From positions 62,001-126,000 of the forward strand of contig NZ_JACVAM010000007.1 in assembly GCF_014851865.1 (NCBI RefSeq): DNA of 64,000 bases, given 5' to 3'. Origin of the DNA: Pseudomonas sp. PDM16. Its GTDB lineage: Bacteria > Pseudomonadota > Gammaproteobacteria > Pseudomonadales > Pseudomonadaceae. Each line of letters starts with the position of its first letter. Position 1 is the first letter of the stretch. Position numbers and translations under genes: made by a program. The notes under the pieces are model-generated. The model had not been told where the DNA came from and did no database searches. It worked only from the letters and a program-made list of their open reading frames with translations. Below are positions 17,888 to 25,968 of the stretch, one piece after another.

Positions 17888-18652
17888 TTAAATGGACCAA
17901 TCAAGGGGGCGGCCAATAAGCTGATCAACTCGCTCCGTCAGTTTCTCGAACTGCTCATCCATGAGTAAGTGGCTTTCCGGTGTGATGAGGCTTTTGTAGG
18001 GCGGGGCAACGTTGGCGCAGGGCATGTCGCTGCCGAATCCAGCAATGTCCAGATCAAGAAATTCGCTGATGGACCGTATGGTGCGAATGGGTTGTGATTG
18101 TAGTTCGGCAAGGCTCATCACAAGAAAGCGCTCGCGTGGATAAAGATTGAAGTAACGCGCTAGCTGCCCATCGTAGAGGGAAGAGCGCATATACATGAAG
18201 TTCCAGAAGTAGTGCCGGCATGCGGTTTGGAAGGCGGGTGAGATAAAACGCTCAGCCTCAAGCTCTAATGCCGCGTGAAAACTCTCTGCCAATTCCAGCG
18301 GGTGACCGTCGGCGTGCAATGCACGGCGCATGTGTTGAAACAGTGAAAGCGCGCGGGCTTTGGGGTTGCGCAAAACTACTAGGAATTTTGCGTCCGGGAA
18401 AAGGCTGGAAAGAATGGGTGCCGTCTCATGGTTTGAAAAATAAACGTGAGAGGCATCGACGCGATACTTTTTGGTTGAATTGAACAGCTCGAAGTAAGTG
18501 ACAGGGTTTTTAACTGCCTGGAAATAGCTGCAGAAAAAGCTTGGCTCTTTGATCTCGCTGACTTTGATGTCGTGGTGGCGTTCGAGCAGATGGTACAGCG
18601 AGGTGGTGCCGCATTTCCCTGCGCCAAGTATGAATAAGTTCGGTGTTGTCAT
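17888..18652 (-). CDS. Sulfotransferase domain protein
   Basis: A 254-residue P-loop sulfotransferase. The 5'-phosphosulfate-binding loop LGAGKCGTTSLYHLL is at about 9-23 and the 3'-phosphate-binding motif LRNPKARALSLFQHM near 91-105, so it should bind PAPS and transfer a sulfuryl group to a carbohydrate, lipid or small-molecule acceptor. The acceptor is unknown. AAGGG precedes the ATG. Base composition is visibly less GC-rich than the flanking chromosome, as in the next gene, suggesting horizontal acquisition. No PAPS-synthesis gene is nearby. Confidence 0.85.
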   Translation of the reverse strand: MTTPNLFILGAGKCGTTSLYHLLERHHDIKVSEIKEPSFFCSYFQAVKNPVTYFELFNSTKKYRVDASHVYFSNHETAPILSSLFPDAKFLVVLRNPKARALSLFQHMRRALHADGHPLELAESFHAALELEAERFISPAFQTACRHYFWNFMYMRSSLYDGQLARYFNLYPRERFLVMSLAELQSQPIRTIRSISEFLDLDIAGFGSDMPCANVAPPYKSLITPESHLLMDEQFEKLTERVDQLIGRPLDWSI

Positions 18653-19180
18653 AGTTGCCCTTGTCGATCCTTGTTCAAGTAAGGCATCGACCTCGACAGC
18701 ACGCATGGTGCGTATTGATAGTCGAGGTGTTTCCGCTTTGCTGGTATCTGGTGCAGAACGCTGCTGGTCAGTGTGCAGGGCTGTTCTTCATCGTTCTAAT
18801 GACCCCGATCAACAAAATAACGGCTCAGGTTCTGCGCGGCAGGTGCGGCTTGGCTTTGCTGCGTTGGGCATGGAGTCGTCAGTGTTCAAGAGTGCTTGCT
18901 GAGCGTTCTTGGACATCGCTCTTAGGGCGCGGTTGGTATCGCGAGAGGGATACGAGGCGCTTTCAGCCACAAGTACACTCGCTGCAGATCTGAAGAGGCT
19001 ACCGACGCGTACGGGATGCTTGAGCGCCTGACTGGTTGCGATTTCGAACGGTGGCCTACTCGAACTTGCCAGGCTGTTCGGCATTGCCTGCGTTATGTCT
19101 TAAGATAACCGGCTGCCGAAAGAACCGTCATGGCTATAGCCATGAAGGGCTTTCATTCTTTACAGACAAGTGTGGTGAAG
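18653..19180. other. Low-GC intergenic stretch, no gene recognised
   Basis: About 530 bases between the divergent sulfotransferase and GNAT-Rnk genes. A 91-codon frame on the minus strand (18809-19084) has no recognisable composition or family resemblance and is not called. The stretch probably holds the promoters of both flanking genes; no clear operator or repeat was seen. Confidence 0.4.
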
Positions 19181-20092
19181 ATGAACAAGCCTTTCATTTC
19201 GCTGTGCCCTGAAATTACCAGGGCACACGCGCTGACGCTGATGGACTGGTTGGATGATGAGCGCGTCACCTGCTACCTGAGCGATTCGCGTCATACCTCC
19301 CGCTTCATCGAGCAAGCCATCGATCGTACTCAGTTACCGATCCTGACCCATCTATTCAACCGGGGCGGCCGATTCTTCATGGCCTATGACCGGCACGACG
19401 CTCCGGTGGGCTTTGTCCGTCTCATCAAGACCGGCGCAAATTGCGAAATAGTCCTGGTCATCGGAGACAGCGATAAATGGGGCCACAACCTTGGCGCCAG
19501 CACCATCCGCGAAGGTATGAAACTGGCGTTCCTCGACATGCGGGCCGAAAAGCTCATCGCCAAAATCCACCCGGATAACGTGCGCTCACTAAAAGCCTTT
19601 CTGCGCAGCGGCTTTCTGCTTGAGAGCGAATCGCCTGCATTGAAATCATTTTCCATGACAGTGGGGCGCTATCTCCAGCTCTTGCGCGAGGGTACCGTTG
19701 GCGACTCCAGCAGGATCTACATCACTGAAATCGACAAAGCCAGGCTCGAGAGTCTGATCGCACTCGAGCAGGGCCAGGCCGTTGTTGAGCTCGAGCATGA
19801 GCTTGAACGAGCCATTGTCGTCAGGCCGCAGCAAGTGGCGTGCAATGTTGTCACGATGAACTCTAGGGCCTTGCTGCAGTTGGACGAGGAAGAGATCGAA
19901 GTGGCCTTGGTTTACCCGGAGGACGCGGACACCAGCGCCGGGAAGCATTCTGTGTGTTCCGACATCGGCGCTGCCATCCTGGGCTATCAGGAGGGGGACG
20001 CTATCGAGTGGCGTATTTCTGACCGGACCTGCCGGATTGCGATCAGGAAAGTGCTTTACCAGCCGGAGGCTGCGGGCCATTTCCACCTATGA
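19181..20092 (+). CDS. GNAT acetyltransferase fused to Rnk-type GreA/GreB C-terminal domain
   Basis: About 303 residues with two parts. Residues 1-165 form a GNAT N-acetyltransferase domain (VGFVRLIKTGANCEIVLVIG, then WGHNLGASTIREGMKLAF, then HPDNVRSLKAFLRSGF, the acetyl-CoA region and final beta strands). Residues 175-303 match the regulator of nucleoside diphosphate kinase, Rnk: VVTMNSR, ALVYPEDAD, AAILGYQEGDAIEW and the terminal YQPEAAG. Rnk-like domains bind RNA polymerase through the secondary channel. A fused enzyme might acetylate transcription-related targets; that is inference. The start is uncertain: in-frame ATGs at 19130 and 19142 are alternatives. Confidence 0.82.
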   Translation: MNKPFISLCPEITRAHALTLMDWLDDERVTCYLSDSRHTSRFIEQAIDRTQLPILTHLFNRGGRFFMAYDRHDAPVGFVRLIKTGANCEIVLVIGDSDKWGHNLGASTIREGMKLAFLDMRAEKLIAKIHPDNVRSLKAFLRSGFLLESESPALKSFSMTVGRYLQLLREGTVGDSSRIYITEIDKARLESLIALEQGQAVVELEHELERAIVVRPQQVACNVVTMNSRALLQLDEEEIEVALVYPEDADTSAGKHSVCSDIGAAILGYQEGDAIEWRISDRTCRIAIRKVLYQPEAAGHFHL

Positions 20093-20235
20093 TTGCGCTT
20101 TTAGTTCAGTGACCGCCCATCAGGCGCGAGTATCTTCCAAAGTGCGGAGCCTCGCTTTCCGTACCTGATGTGGGCTGTATGCAAAAACGCTGCGCCGTTA
20201 TAGATCGGCCAAGACTTGCCTGTTATCTGAAGTTT

Positions 20236-21033
20236 CTAATGGCTCTCCGTCAGCTCTGTAAGCAGCTCTTCCCGTAGTGTCTGCAGCTCTTGCGAATTGC
20301 GCTCGCGCGGGTGTGGCAGGTCGACCTTTACCTCATGGCGGATACGGCCTGGGCGGGCGTCCATGACGATGACGCGATCCCCGAGATAGAGCGCCTCCTC
20401 CACATCGTGAGTGACCATGATCATGGTGCTGCGCTGCTGCACCCAGATACGTTGCAGTTCGTGTTGCAGGTGCACGCGAGTGAGGGCGTCGAGGGCACCG
20501 AAGGGTTCGTCGAGCAGCAGCACCTTGGGGCGGGTGATCAGCGCGCGGGCGATGGCGGCGCGCTGAGCCATGCCGCCGGAGAGCTGGTGCGGGTAGGCCT
20601 GTTCGAAGCCGCTCAGGCCAACGAGGGCCACATGCTCGGCTACCAGATCGGCCTTTTCCTTCTTGCTCAGGCGCTGGTTCCTGAGGGCCAGGGCGATGTT
20701 CTGTTCGACGCTCTTCCAGGGGAACAGGCGGTGGTCCTGGAACACGATGCCGCGGTCGAGGCTGGTGCCCGACACGGACTCGCCGTCCAGCTGGATCTGG
20801 CCCTGGTAGTCGTTCTCCAGGCCAACGATCAGCCGCAGCAACGATGACTTACCGCAACCGCTGGCCCCGACGATGCTGACGAACTCTCCAGGCAGTACCT
20901 GCAGGTCAATGTTGTGCAGCACTGGCAGGACCTTGCCGTCGATCTGGTAGGCCTTGTTCAGGCCGCGGATCTCCAGCGCGCCGGGCTGGCGCAGGTCGTT
21001 ACCGAGCAGTTGTGGATCGAGAATGGCGGTCAT
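20236..21033 (-). CDS. ABC transporter ATPase, nitrate/sulfonate/taurine type
   Basis: A 265-residue ATPase of the SsuB/TauB group that energises import. Walker A is GASGCGKSS (about 56-64), the signature is LSGGMAQR (about 149-156), Walker B is VLLLDEPFGALD, and a switch His follows (MVTHD). It is the last gene of a minus-strand operon: monooxygenase, two DszB-like proteins, MFS transporter, two permeases, ATPase. Four bases separate it from the permease gene. The context points to uptake of an organosulfur compound. Confidence 0.88.
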   Translation of the reverse strand: MTAILDPQLLGNDLRQPGALEIRGLNKAYQIDGKVLPVLHNIDLQVLPGEFVSIVGASGCGKSSLLRLIVGLENDYQGQIQLDGESVSGTSLDRGIVFQDHRLFPWKSVEQNIALALRNQRLSKKEKADLVAEHVALVGLSGFEQAYPHQLSGGMAQRAAIARALITRPKVLLLDEPFGALDALTRVHLQHELQRIWVQQRSTMIMVTHDVEEALYLGDRVIVMDARPGRIRHEVKVDLPHPRERNSQELQTLREELLTELTESH

Positions 21034-21037
21034 GAGG

Positions 21038-21814
21038 TTACCTATCGCGAAGGTTGCGCCAGCGCAGCAGGTGGCGGCTGAGGCGTGTAAACAGTTGGTT
21101 CATGGTGTAGCCGAGCAGGCCGATGCACAGCACGCCGATCACCACGACCTCCATGCGTGATCCGGTCTCGGCGTTCATCATCAGGTTGCCGAGGCCCATG
21201 CCGGTGGAGAGGAAGAGCTCGCAGCCCACCGAGCTGACCCAGGCGAAGGCCAGCGCATGCAGCACGCCGTTGGACAGGCTGGGCAGGGCGCTTGGCAGTT
21301 GTACCTGGGTGAACTGCTGCAGCGGCGTCAGGGTGTAGATGCGGCCGACCTCCTGATAGCTCTTCTCGACGTGGCTGAAGCCCTCGAAGCTGTTCAGCAC
21401 CATGGGGTAGAAGGCGGCCAGGGAAACGATCAGTACCTTGGAGAACTCGCCGCTACCGAACCACAGGGCCAGTAGCGGGATCAGTCCGAGAATCGGCACC
21501 TGGCGCAGCGTGTGATAGAGCGGCGCGAGCAGACGCTCGGCGATACGCGAGTGGGCCATCAGCGCGCCTACGGCGAAGCCGGCGAGTACGCCATAGAGCA
21601 GGCCGAGGCAGGTGCGTTCGAGGCTGGCCGCCACGCTCAGCCACAGCTCGCCACTGGCCAGCAGCTCGTCGAGGCCTGCGCCGATCTTGCTCAGTGGCAC
21701 GAAGGCGTACGCCTGGCTGGCGCCCTGACGCGACATGTATTCCCAGGCGGCGATCAGCAGCAGTGGCAGGAGCAGGCCGCGCAATGACGCGAGAAAGCGG
21801 AGCAGAATCTTCAT
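21038..21814 (-). CDS. ABC transporter permease, SsuC/TauC type (second permease)
   Basis: A 258-residue inner-membrane permease with about six hydrophobic segments and the EAA-like loop region around SYQEVGRIYTLTPLQQFTQVQLPSALP (about 160-185), which contacts the ATPase. The start MKILLRF overlaps the stop of the upstream permease by four bases. Being paired with a non-identical permease suggests a heterodimeric channel. A longer open frame upstream is only the overlap with the preceding gene. Confidence 0.85.
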   Translation of the reverse strand: MKILLRFLASLRGLLLPLLLIAAWEYMSRQGASQAYAFVPLSKIGAGLDELLASGELWLSVAASLERTCLGLLYGVLAGFAVGALMAHSRIAERLLAPLYHTLRQVPILGLIPLLALWFGSGEFSKVLIVSLAAFYPMVLNSFEGFSHVEKSYQEVGRIYTLTPLQQFTQVQLPSALPSLSNGVLHALAFAWVSSVGCELFLSTGMGLGNLMMNAETGSRMEVVVIGVLCIGLLGYTMNQLFTRLSRHLLRWRNLRDR

Positions 21815-22572
21815 GCGCGTGGTTTCCAGCGGAACAGGTGTTTTTCCAGGAGGCGGAAGCCGTAGTCGAGGGTGAAGCCGACCAGACCGGTCACCACCAC
21901 GCCGACCATCACGATGTCGATACGCATCATCTGCCGGCTCAGCTCGATCAACTGGCCGAGACCGCTGTCGGCGGCCAGCAACTCGGCAGCGACCAGGACC
22001 ATCCAGGAGCGGCTGAGACTGATGCGCAGGCCGGTGACTATGGGTGGTGCCGCGGCGGGGAAGGCCACGTCCTTGAGCAGGCTCCACAGCGGCAGGCGAT
22101 ACACCGCGGCCACATCGAAATAGCTGCGCGGAATGCCCTTCACGCCCTCGCTGGTAGCCAGGGCTACCGGGAAGAACGCCGCCTTGACCACGATCAGGAT
22201 CTTGAAGGTCTCTTCGACGCCGAAGAACAGGATGAACATCGGGATCAGGGCGATGGAGGGAATCTGCCGCAGGGTATGGAACAGCGGGGCGCAGTAGGCC
22301 TCCACCCGCTTCGACAGGGCCATGGCGGTGCCGAACAGCAGGCCGCCGAGCGCGCCGAGAGAAAAGCCTATGGCCAGGCGTGACAGGCTGTTCTGCAAGT
22401 GTTCGCGCAGCTCGCCGCTGCCCAGCAGCTCGACGAAGGCTTCGTAAACATGCAGCGGCGGTACCAGCAACTGGGTTGGATACCAGCCGGCTTGAGCCAC
22501 CAGGGCCCAGACGACGAGCAGTGCCAGTGGTGAAGCGAACCAGCTCAGGCGGTTGAGTGAGGCGGTCAGCAT
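21811..22572 (-). CDS. ABC transporter permease, SsuC/TauC type (first permease)
   Basis: A 253-residue permease similar in architecture to the next gene, with shared signatures such as LFHTLRQIPSIALIPMFILFFG and a coupling loop near SYFDVAAVYRLPLWSLLKDVAFP. It overlaps the downstream permease by four bases (ATGA) and starts one base after the MFS gene's stop. It probably forms a heterodimer with the downstream permease. No binding protein with a signal peptide lies in this operon; the only one in the locus is at 32236-33315. Confidence 0.87.
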   Translation of the reverse strand: MLTASLNRLSWFASPLALLVVWALVAQAGWYPTQLLVPPLHVYEAFVELLGSGELREHLQNSLSRLAIGFSLGALGGLLFGTAMALSKRVEAYCAPLFHTLRQIPSIALIPMFILFFGVEETFKILIVVKAAFFPVALATSEGVKGIPRSYFDVAAVYRLPLWSLLKDVAFPAAAPPIVTGLRISLSRSWMVLVAAELLAADSGLGQLIELSRQMMRIDIVMVGVVVTGLVGFTLDYGFRLLEKHLFRWKPRA

Positions 22573-22573
22573 G

Positions 22574-23785
22574 TCATCCCTCCAATACGGCAGCCGCAGG
22601 GGCGCGGCGTAGCTTGCGCAGCCAGCAGAAGCCGGCCACCAACAACAGCAGTGGAATCCAGGCGAGGAACAGGTTGCTCAGCCCGACCAGCTGGCTGATC
22701 ACACCGCCGAGCAGCGCGCCGGAAAAGCTGCCGAGCATGCCGGCCAGATTGAACAGACCGGAGATCTTGCTCTTGTCGGCGGCGTGTTCGCCGAGCTGGG
22801 CCATGTTGACCAGGTGCACCAGCGAGGCTGCCGTGCTCAACAGCACGCCGCCGATGGCCAGCAACGCATAGCCATGTGCGCGGCCGAGCAGCAGCAGGCC
22901 GAGCACCGCGGCGCTCAGCCCGGCGACATAGGCGAAGCGGCGGCCGATACGCTCTACCAGATAGCCGAGGCCGAATAGGCCAAGCACGGCGGCCAGGCCT
23001 TGCACCATCACCAGACTGACTGCCTGGCTCTGCGAGAGCCCGGCAACGTCCATGGCCAGCAGAATGATGAAGGTGCCGAACAGCGCGCCGGTGGCGCCGG
23101 AGAGCATTTCGATCAGGCAGCTCTCGGCGATTTCCAGGTTCTGCAGCATGGCCAGTACCTGGCTGAACATGCTGCCGCTTTCGGCACCAACCTCAAGGCT
23201 ACTCGGCTCCACCTGTTCGGCCTCCCAGAAGCCCAGGCTGTATACCGCCATCAGGCCGAAGCACAGGCCGATCACCACGAAGCCGAGGGTGAAGCCGGTG
23301 CTGCCGCTGAGCCAGTTGCCTAGCAGGGGGCCGAGCAGGCCCATGCCCAGGGTCAGCGAGCCGCGGTACCAGCCGGCCTTGTCGTTGCCGATGCGCTTGA
23401 GCTGGCGCAGAAATGCGCTGTTCATGGCAACGATGCGGAAGGGGATGCACAGGCCGATCAGCAGGCGTGCCGCGGCCAGCCAGATCCAGCCGCCGAATAG
23501 CGGGATGGCCAGGTTCAGCAGCATGGGCCCCAGGCTGGCGAGGAAGTACACCCGGCGCGCGCCGAAGCGGGCGATGACGAAGCCGGCCGGCAGGGTCAGC
23601 AGCACCATGCCCAGCGATTCCATGGCCGAGATGATGCCGAGTTGCAGGGAATTGGCGCCTATCTCGATGGCGTACAGGGTGGTGATGATCTTGGCCATGC
23701 CGATGGTGGCGCCACTGAAGGCGGCCAGCAGCATGAAGTTGGCCAGGAAGGCGCCGGGGCGCCCGCTGGTTTCAGATCGCGACAT
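22574..23785 (-). CDS. Major facilitator superfamily transporter
   Basis: A 403-residue protein with about twelve hydrophobic segments and an MFS-like inter-helix loop, ARFGARRVYF, near 75. It sits inside the ABC operon, overlapping the upstream DszB-like gene by 14 bases and adjoining the permease gene. Possible roles are efflux of the desulfurised product or of excess sulfite, or an alternative uptake route; nothing in the sequence settles this. Confidence 0.85.
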   Translation of the reverse strand: MSRSETSGRPGAFLANFMLLAAFSGATIGMAKIITTLYAIEIGANSLQLGIISAMESLGMVLLTLPAGFVIARFGARRVYFLASLGPMLLNLAIPLFGGWIWLAAARLLIGLCIPFRIVAMNSAFLRQLKRIGNDKAGWYRGSLTLGMGLLGPLLGNWLSGSTGFTLGFVVIGLCFGLMAVYSLGFWEAEQVEPSSLEVGAESGSMFSQVLAMLQNLEIAESCLIEMLSGATGALFGTFIILLAMDVAGLSQSQAVSLVMVQGLAAVLGLFGLGYLVERIGRRFAYVAGLSAAVLGLLLLGRAHGYALLAIGGVLLSTAASLVHLVNMAQLGEHAADKSKISGLFNLAGMLGSFSGALLGGVISQLVGLSNLFLAWIPLLLLVAGFCWLRKLRRAPAAAVLEG

Positions 23786-24824
23786 TGACCTTCTCCAGCA
23801 GTTGTTCCAGTGGTTCTGCGGCTATCCATTGGCGCACGTCGAAACCGTGCGGGATGAAGTCCCAGCGCTGCAGGAAATCGGTGAGGTCCTGCAGCGCGCC
23901 GATGGAGCGCTCGGCCAGGTTGGTCTGCAGACGCAGATGGGCGTCCTCGCCATAGGCGCGGGCCACCCAGTACTCGCTGGTGTTGAGCTCGCGAGCGAGG
24001 AAGCGCCGAGTCTCCTCGGGATGTGCCCAGGCCCACTGCTCGGCGCGCAGCACGGTATCGAGGATCAGCACGGCCGCCTCGAAGTGTTCATCGAGCAGGT
24101 GCTGGTCGACGGTCAGGGTGCGTGGCGTGCCGATGTTGGCGCGGATCAGTGGGTCCGGGTGCGAGCCAACATCCACCACCACGCGCAAACCGAATTCGTT
24201 GGCCAGCTGCAGGCCATGGGCGCCCTTGACGAAGATCGCATCGATGTCGCCGCGTAGCAGGCCGATCAGCTCGTTGTTGCGCTGCGGACGGTTGCCGCCG
24301 AGGGTGACCTGGGCGCCATGTACATGGTGCACCGGCTCATCGCTGTAGGTGCCGCCGTAGGGGTAGTCGACCAGTTCCACGTCGGCGACCCGCAGGCCCT
24401 CCAGTTTGAGGGCGTTTTCCAGACCGCGAATGGCCTGGGCGCGGGTGAAGTCGATCTGCACGTTGGCCCACTTGGGCACGCCGAAGCGGCGGTTACGCAG
24501 GTCGCGGATATCGCGGATCTGGCTGTCGTGGGTGGTGACGATCAGCTGCACCTCGTCGGCCCAGGACAGGCCGATCACCCGGGTCTCGCTACCACGGGCG
24601 CGGGCCCAGATGGCCGGAATGTTGCCGCCATGGCGGACCGAGTTGTGCAGATGCTGGTCGAAGTGTGCCTCGCGCACTTCACGGTCCGAGGACTCGCGCA
24701 GTGCCTGAATGCGGGTTCCCAGCGGTCGGAAGGCCTGGGCCAGACGACCGGATTCAACGGCGATGCCGAGCCCTGTGGGTACCGGACTATGGGTGTACCA
24801 GAGGGTATCGAGGGGTGTGCTCAT
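23772..24824 (-). CDS. DszB-like sulfinate desulfinase homologue, nucleophile Cys replaced by Ser
   Basis: A 350-residue protein without a signal peptide, of the periplasmic-binding-protein-like fold that includes ThiY/NMT1-type proteins and the 2'-hydroxybiphenyl-2-sulfinate desulfinase DszB. DszB uses Cys27, His60 and Arg70. Here the matching positions are Ser13 (LWYTHSPVP), His54 (AHFD) and Arg64 (SVRHGGNIP). The Ser codon is AGT, one base from Cys TGT. It is a tandem paralogue of the next gene, with identical blocks such as FTRAQAIRGLENALKL. It may be inactive, a regulator or binding protein, or use different chemistry. General annotation would probably say ABC substrate-binding protein. 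Confidence 0.7.
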   Translation of the reverse strand: MSTPLDTLWYTHSPVPTGLGIAVESGRLAQAFRPLGTRIQALRESSDREVREAHFDQHLHNSVRHGGNIPAIWARARGSETRVIGLSWADEVQLIVTTHDSQIRDIRDLRNRRFGVPKWANVQIDFTRAQAIRGLENALKLEGLRVADVELVDYPYGGTYSDEPVHHVHGAQVTLGGNRPQRNNELIGLLRGDIDAIFVKGAHGLQLANEFGLRVVVDVGSHPDPLIRANIGTPRTLTVDQHLLDEHFEAAVLILDTVLRAEQWAWAHPEETRRFLARELNTSEYWVARAYGEDAHLRLQTNLAERSIGALQDLTDFLQRWDFIPHGFDVRQWIAAEPLEQLLEKVNVAI

Positions 24825-24854
24825 GAAATGTCCACGAAACGCTTGTTCGGATGT

Positions 24855-24889
24855 GTTCCGCACGGGCGCAGTGTTCGCCCGTGCGGAAC
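24855..24889. repeat. Intercistronic 14-bp perfect hairpin
   Basis: GTTCCGCACGGGCG and its exact reverse complement are separated by a 7-base loop in the gap between the two tandem DszB-like genes. There is no T-tract, so it is more likely an RNA processing or stability element than a terminator. Confidence 0.6.
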
Positions 24890-24895
24890 CACGAC

Positions 24896-25951
24896 TCAGC
24901 CGGCGCGCTGTGCCACTGCGCTGCGCAGGGTTTCCAGAGGGCGTGGGTCGATCCAGTCCTGGACCGAGAAGCTCTGCGGGATGAAGGCCCAGCGCTGGAG
25001 GAAGTCGGTGAAGTCCTGCAGGGCCACGATCGAGCGCTCGTCGAGGTTGGTACGCAGGCGCTGGTGAGCGTCCTCGCCGTAGGCCTGGGTCACCCAGTAC
25101 TCGCTGCTGTTGGTTTCGCGGGCCAGGTAGCGGCGGGTGTCGTCGGGGTGGGTCCAGGCCCATTCCTCGGCGCGCAGCACCGAGCCGAGAATGCCGACCG
25201 CGGCATCGTAGTGCTGCTCCAGCAGGTTGGAGTCGACGCTCAGGGTGCGCGGAGTGCCGTTGTTGGCGCGGATCAGCGGCTCCGGATGCGAGCCGGTATC
25301 GATCACCGTGTGCAGGCCGAATTGCTGTGCCAGCTGTGCGGCATGGGCGCCCTTGAGGAAGATCGCGTCGACTTCGCCACGCAGCAGGCCGACCAGTTCG
25401 GCGTTCTGCCCGCCACGGCGGCGGCCGCCGAAGGTGGAGGTGCCGCTGACCGTCTCTGCCGCTTCGTCACTGAAGGTGCCGCCGTGGGTGTAGTCGACCA
25501 GCTCGACGTCCTTGACCTCCAGACCGTCCAGCTTGAGGGCGTTTTCCAGGCCACGGATGGCCTGGGCGCGGGTGAAGTCGATCTGCGCGTTGGCCCAGTT
25601 CGGCAAGCCGAACTTGCGCCCCTTGAGGTCCTTGGCGGTTTTGATGCCGCTGTCCGGCAGGCTGAGGATCAGCTGTACCTCGTCGGCCCAGGACAGGCCG
25701 ATCACCCGGGTGTCGCGGCCACTGGCACGGGCCCAGATGGCCGGGATATTGCCGCCGTGGCGTACCGAGTTCTGCAGGGTATGGTCGAAGTGCGATTCAC
25801 GCACCGCCTGGTTGGCCGACTCGCGCAGCGACTTGATGGCAGTGCCCTGGGCGCCCAGAGTTTCTTCCAGCCAGCCTTTCTGCACGGCGATGCCGAGGCC
25901 GGTCGGTACCGGGCAGCGGGTGTACCAGAGGGTATCGAGTGGTTGACTCAT
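24896..25951 (-). CDS. DszB-like sulfinate desulfinase homologue with conserved Cys/His/Arg
   Basis: A 351-residue, signal-peptide-less protein resembling DszB, the enzyme that hydrolyses an aryl sulfinate to sulfite plus the parent arene. The three DszB catalytic residues are in place: Cys13 in LWYTRCPVP, His54 in ESHFD and Arg64 in SVRHGGNIP, with the same 10-residue spacing between His and Arg as in DszB. It follows an SsuD-type monooxygenase gene by 17 bases, fitting a step after monooxygenation. Sequence divergence from DszB is large, so the substrate is probably different; an alternative is a cytoplasmic or mis-annotated ABC binding protein. Confidence 0.7.
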   Translation of the reverse strand: MSQPLDTLWYTRCPVPTGLGIAVQKGWLEETLGAQGTAIKSLRESANQAVRESHFDHTLQNSVRHGGNIPAIWARASGRDTRVIGLSWADEVQLILSLPDSGIKTAKDLKGRKFGLPNWANAQIDFTRAQAIRGLENALKLDGLEVKDVELVDYTHGGTFSDEAAETVSGTSTFGGRRRGGQNAELVGLLRGEVDAIFLKGAHAAQLAQQFGLHTVIDTGSHPEPLIRANNGTPRTLSVDSNLLEQHYDAAVGILGSVLRAEEWAWTHPDDTRRYLARETNSSEYWVTQAYGEDAHQRLRTNLDERSIVALQDFTDFLQRWAFIPQSFSVQDWIDPRPLETLRSAVAQRAG

Positions 25952-25968
25952 GGTGCGGTTCCTTGCAG

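Noticed and set aside
18809..19084. 91-codon frame in the low-GC gap
   Set aside because: No ribosome-binding site, no recognisable family and Ser/Ala/Arg-rich random-looking translation.
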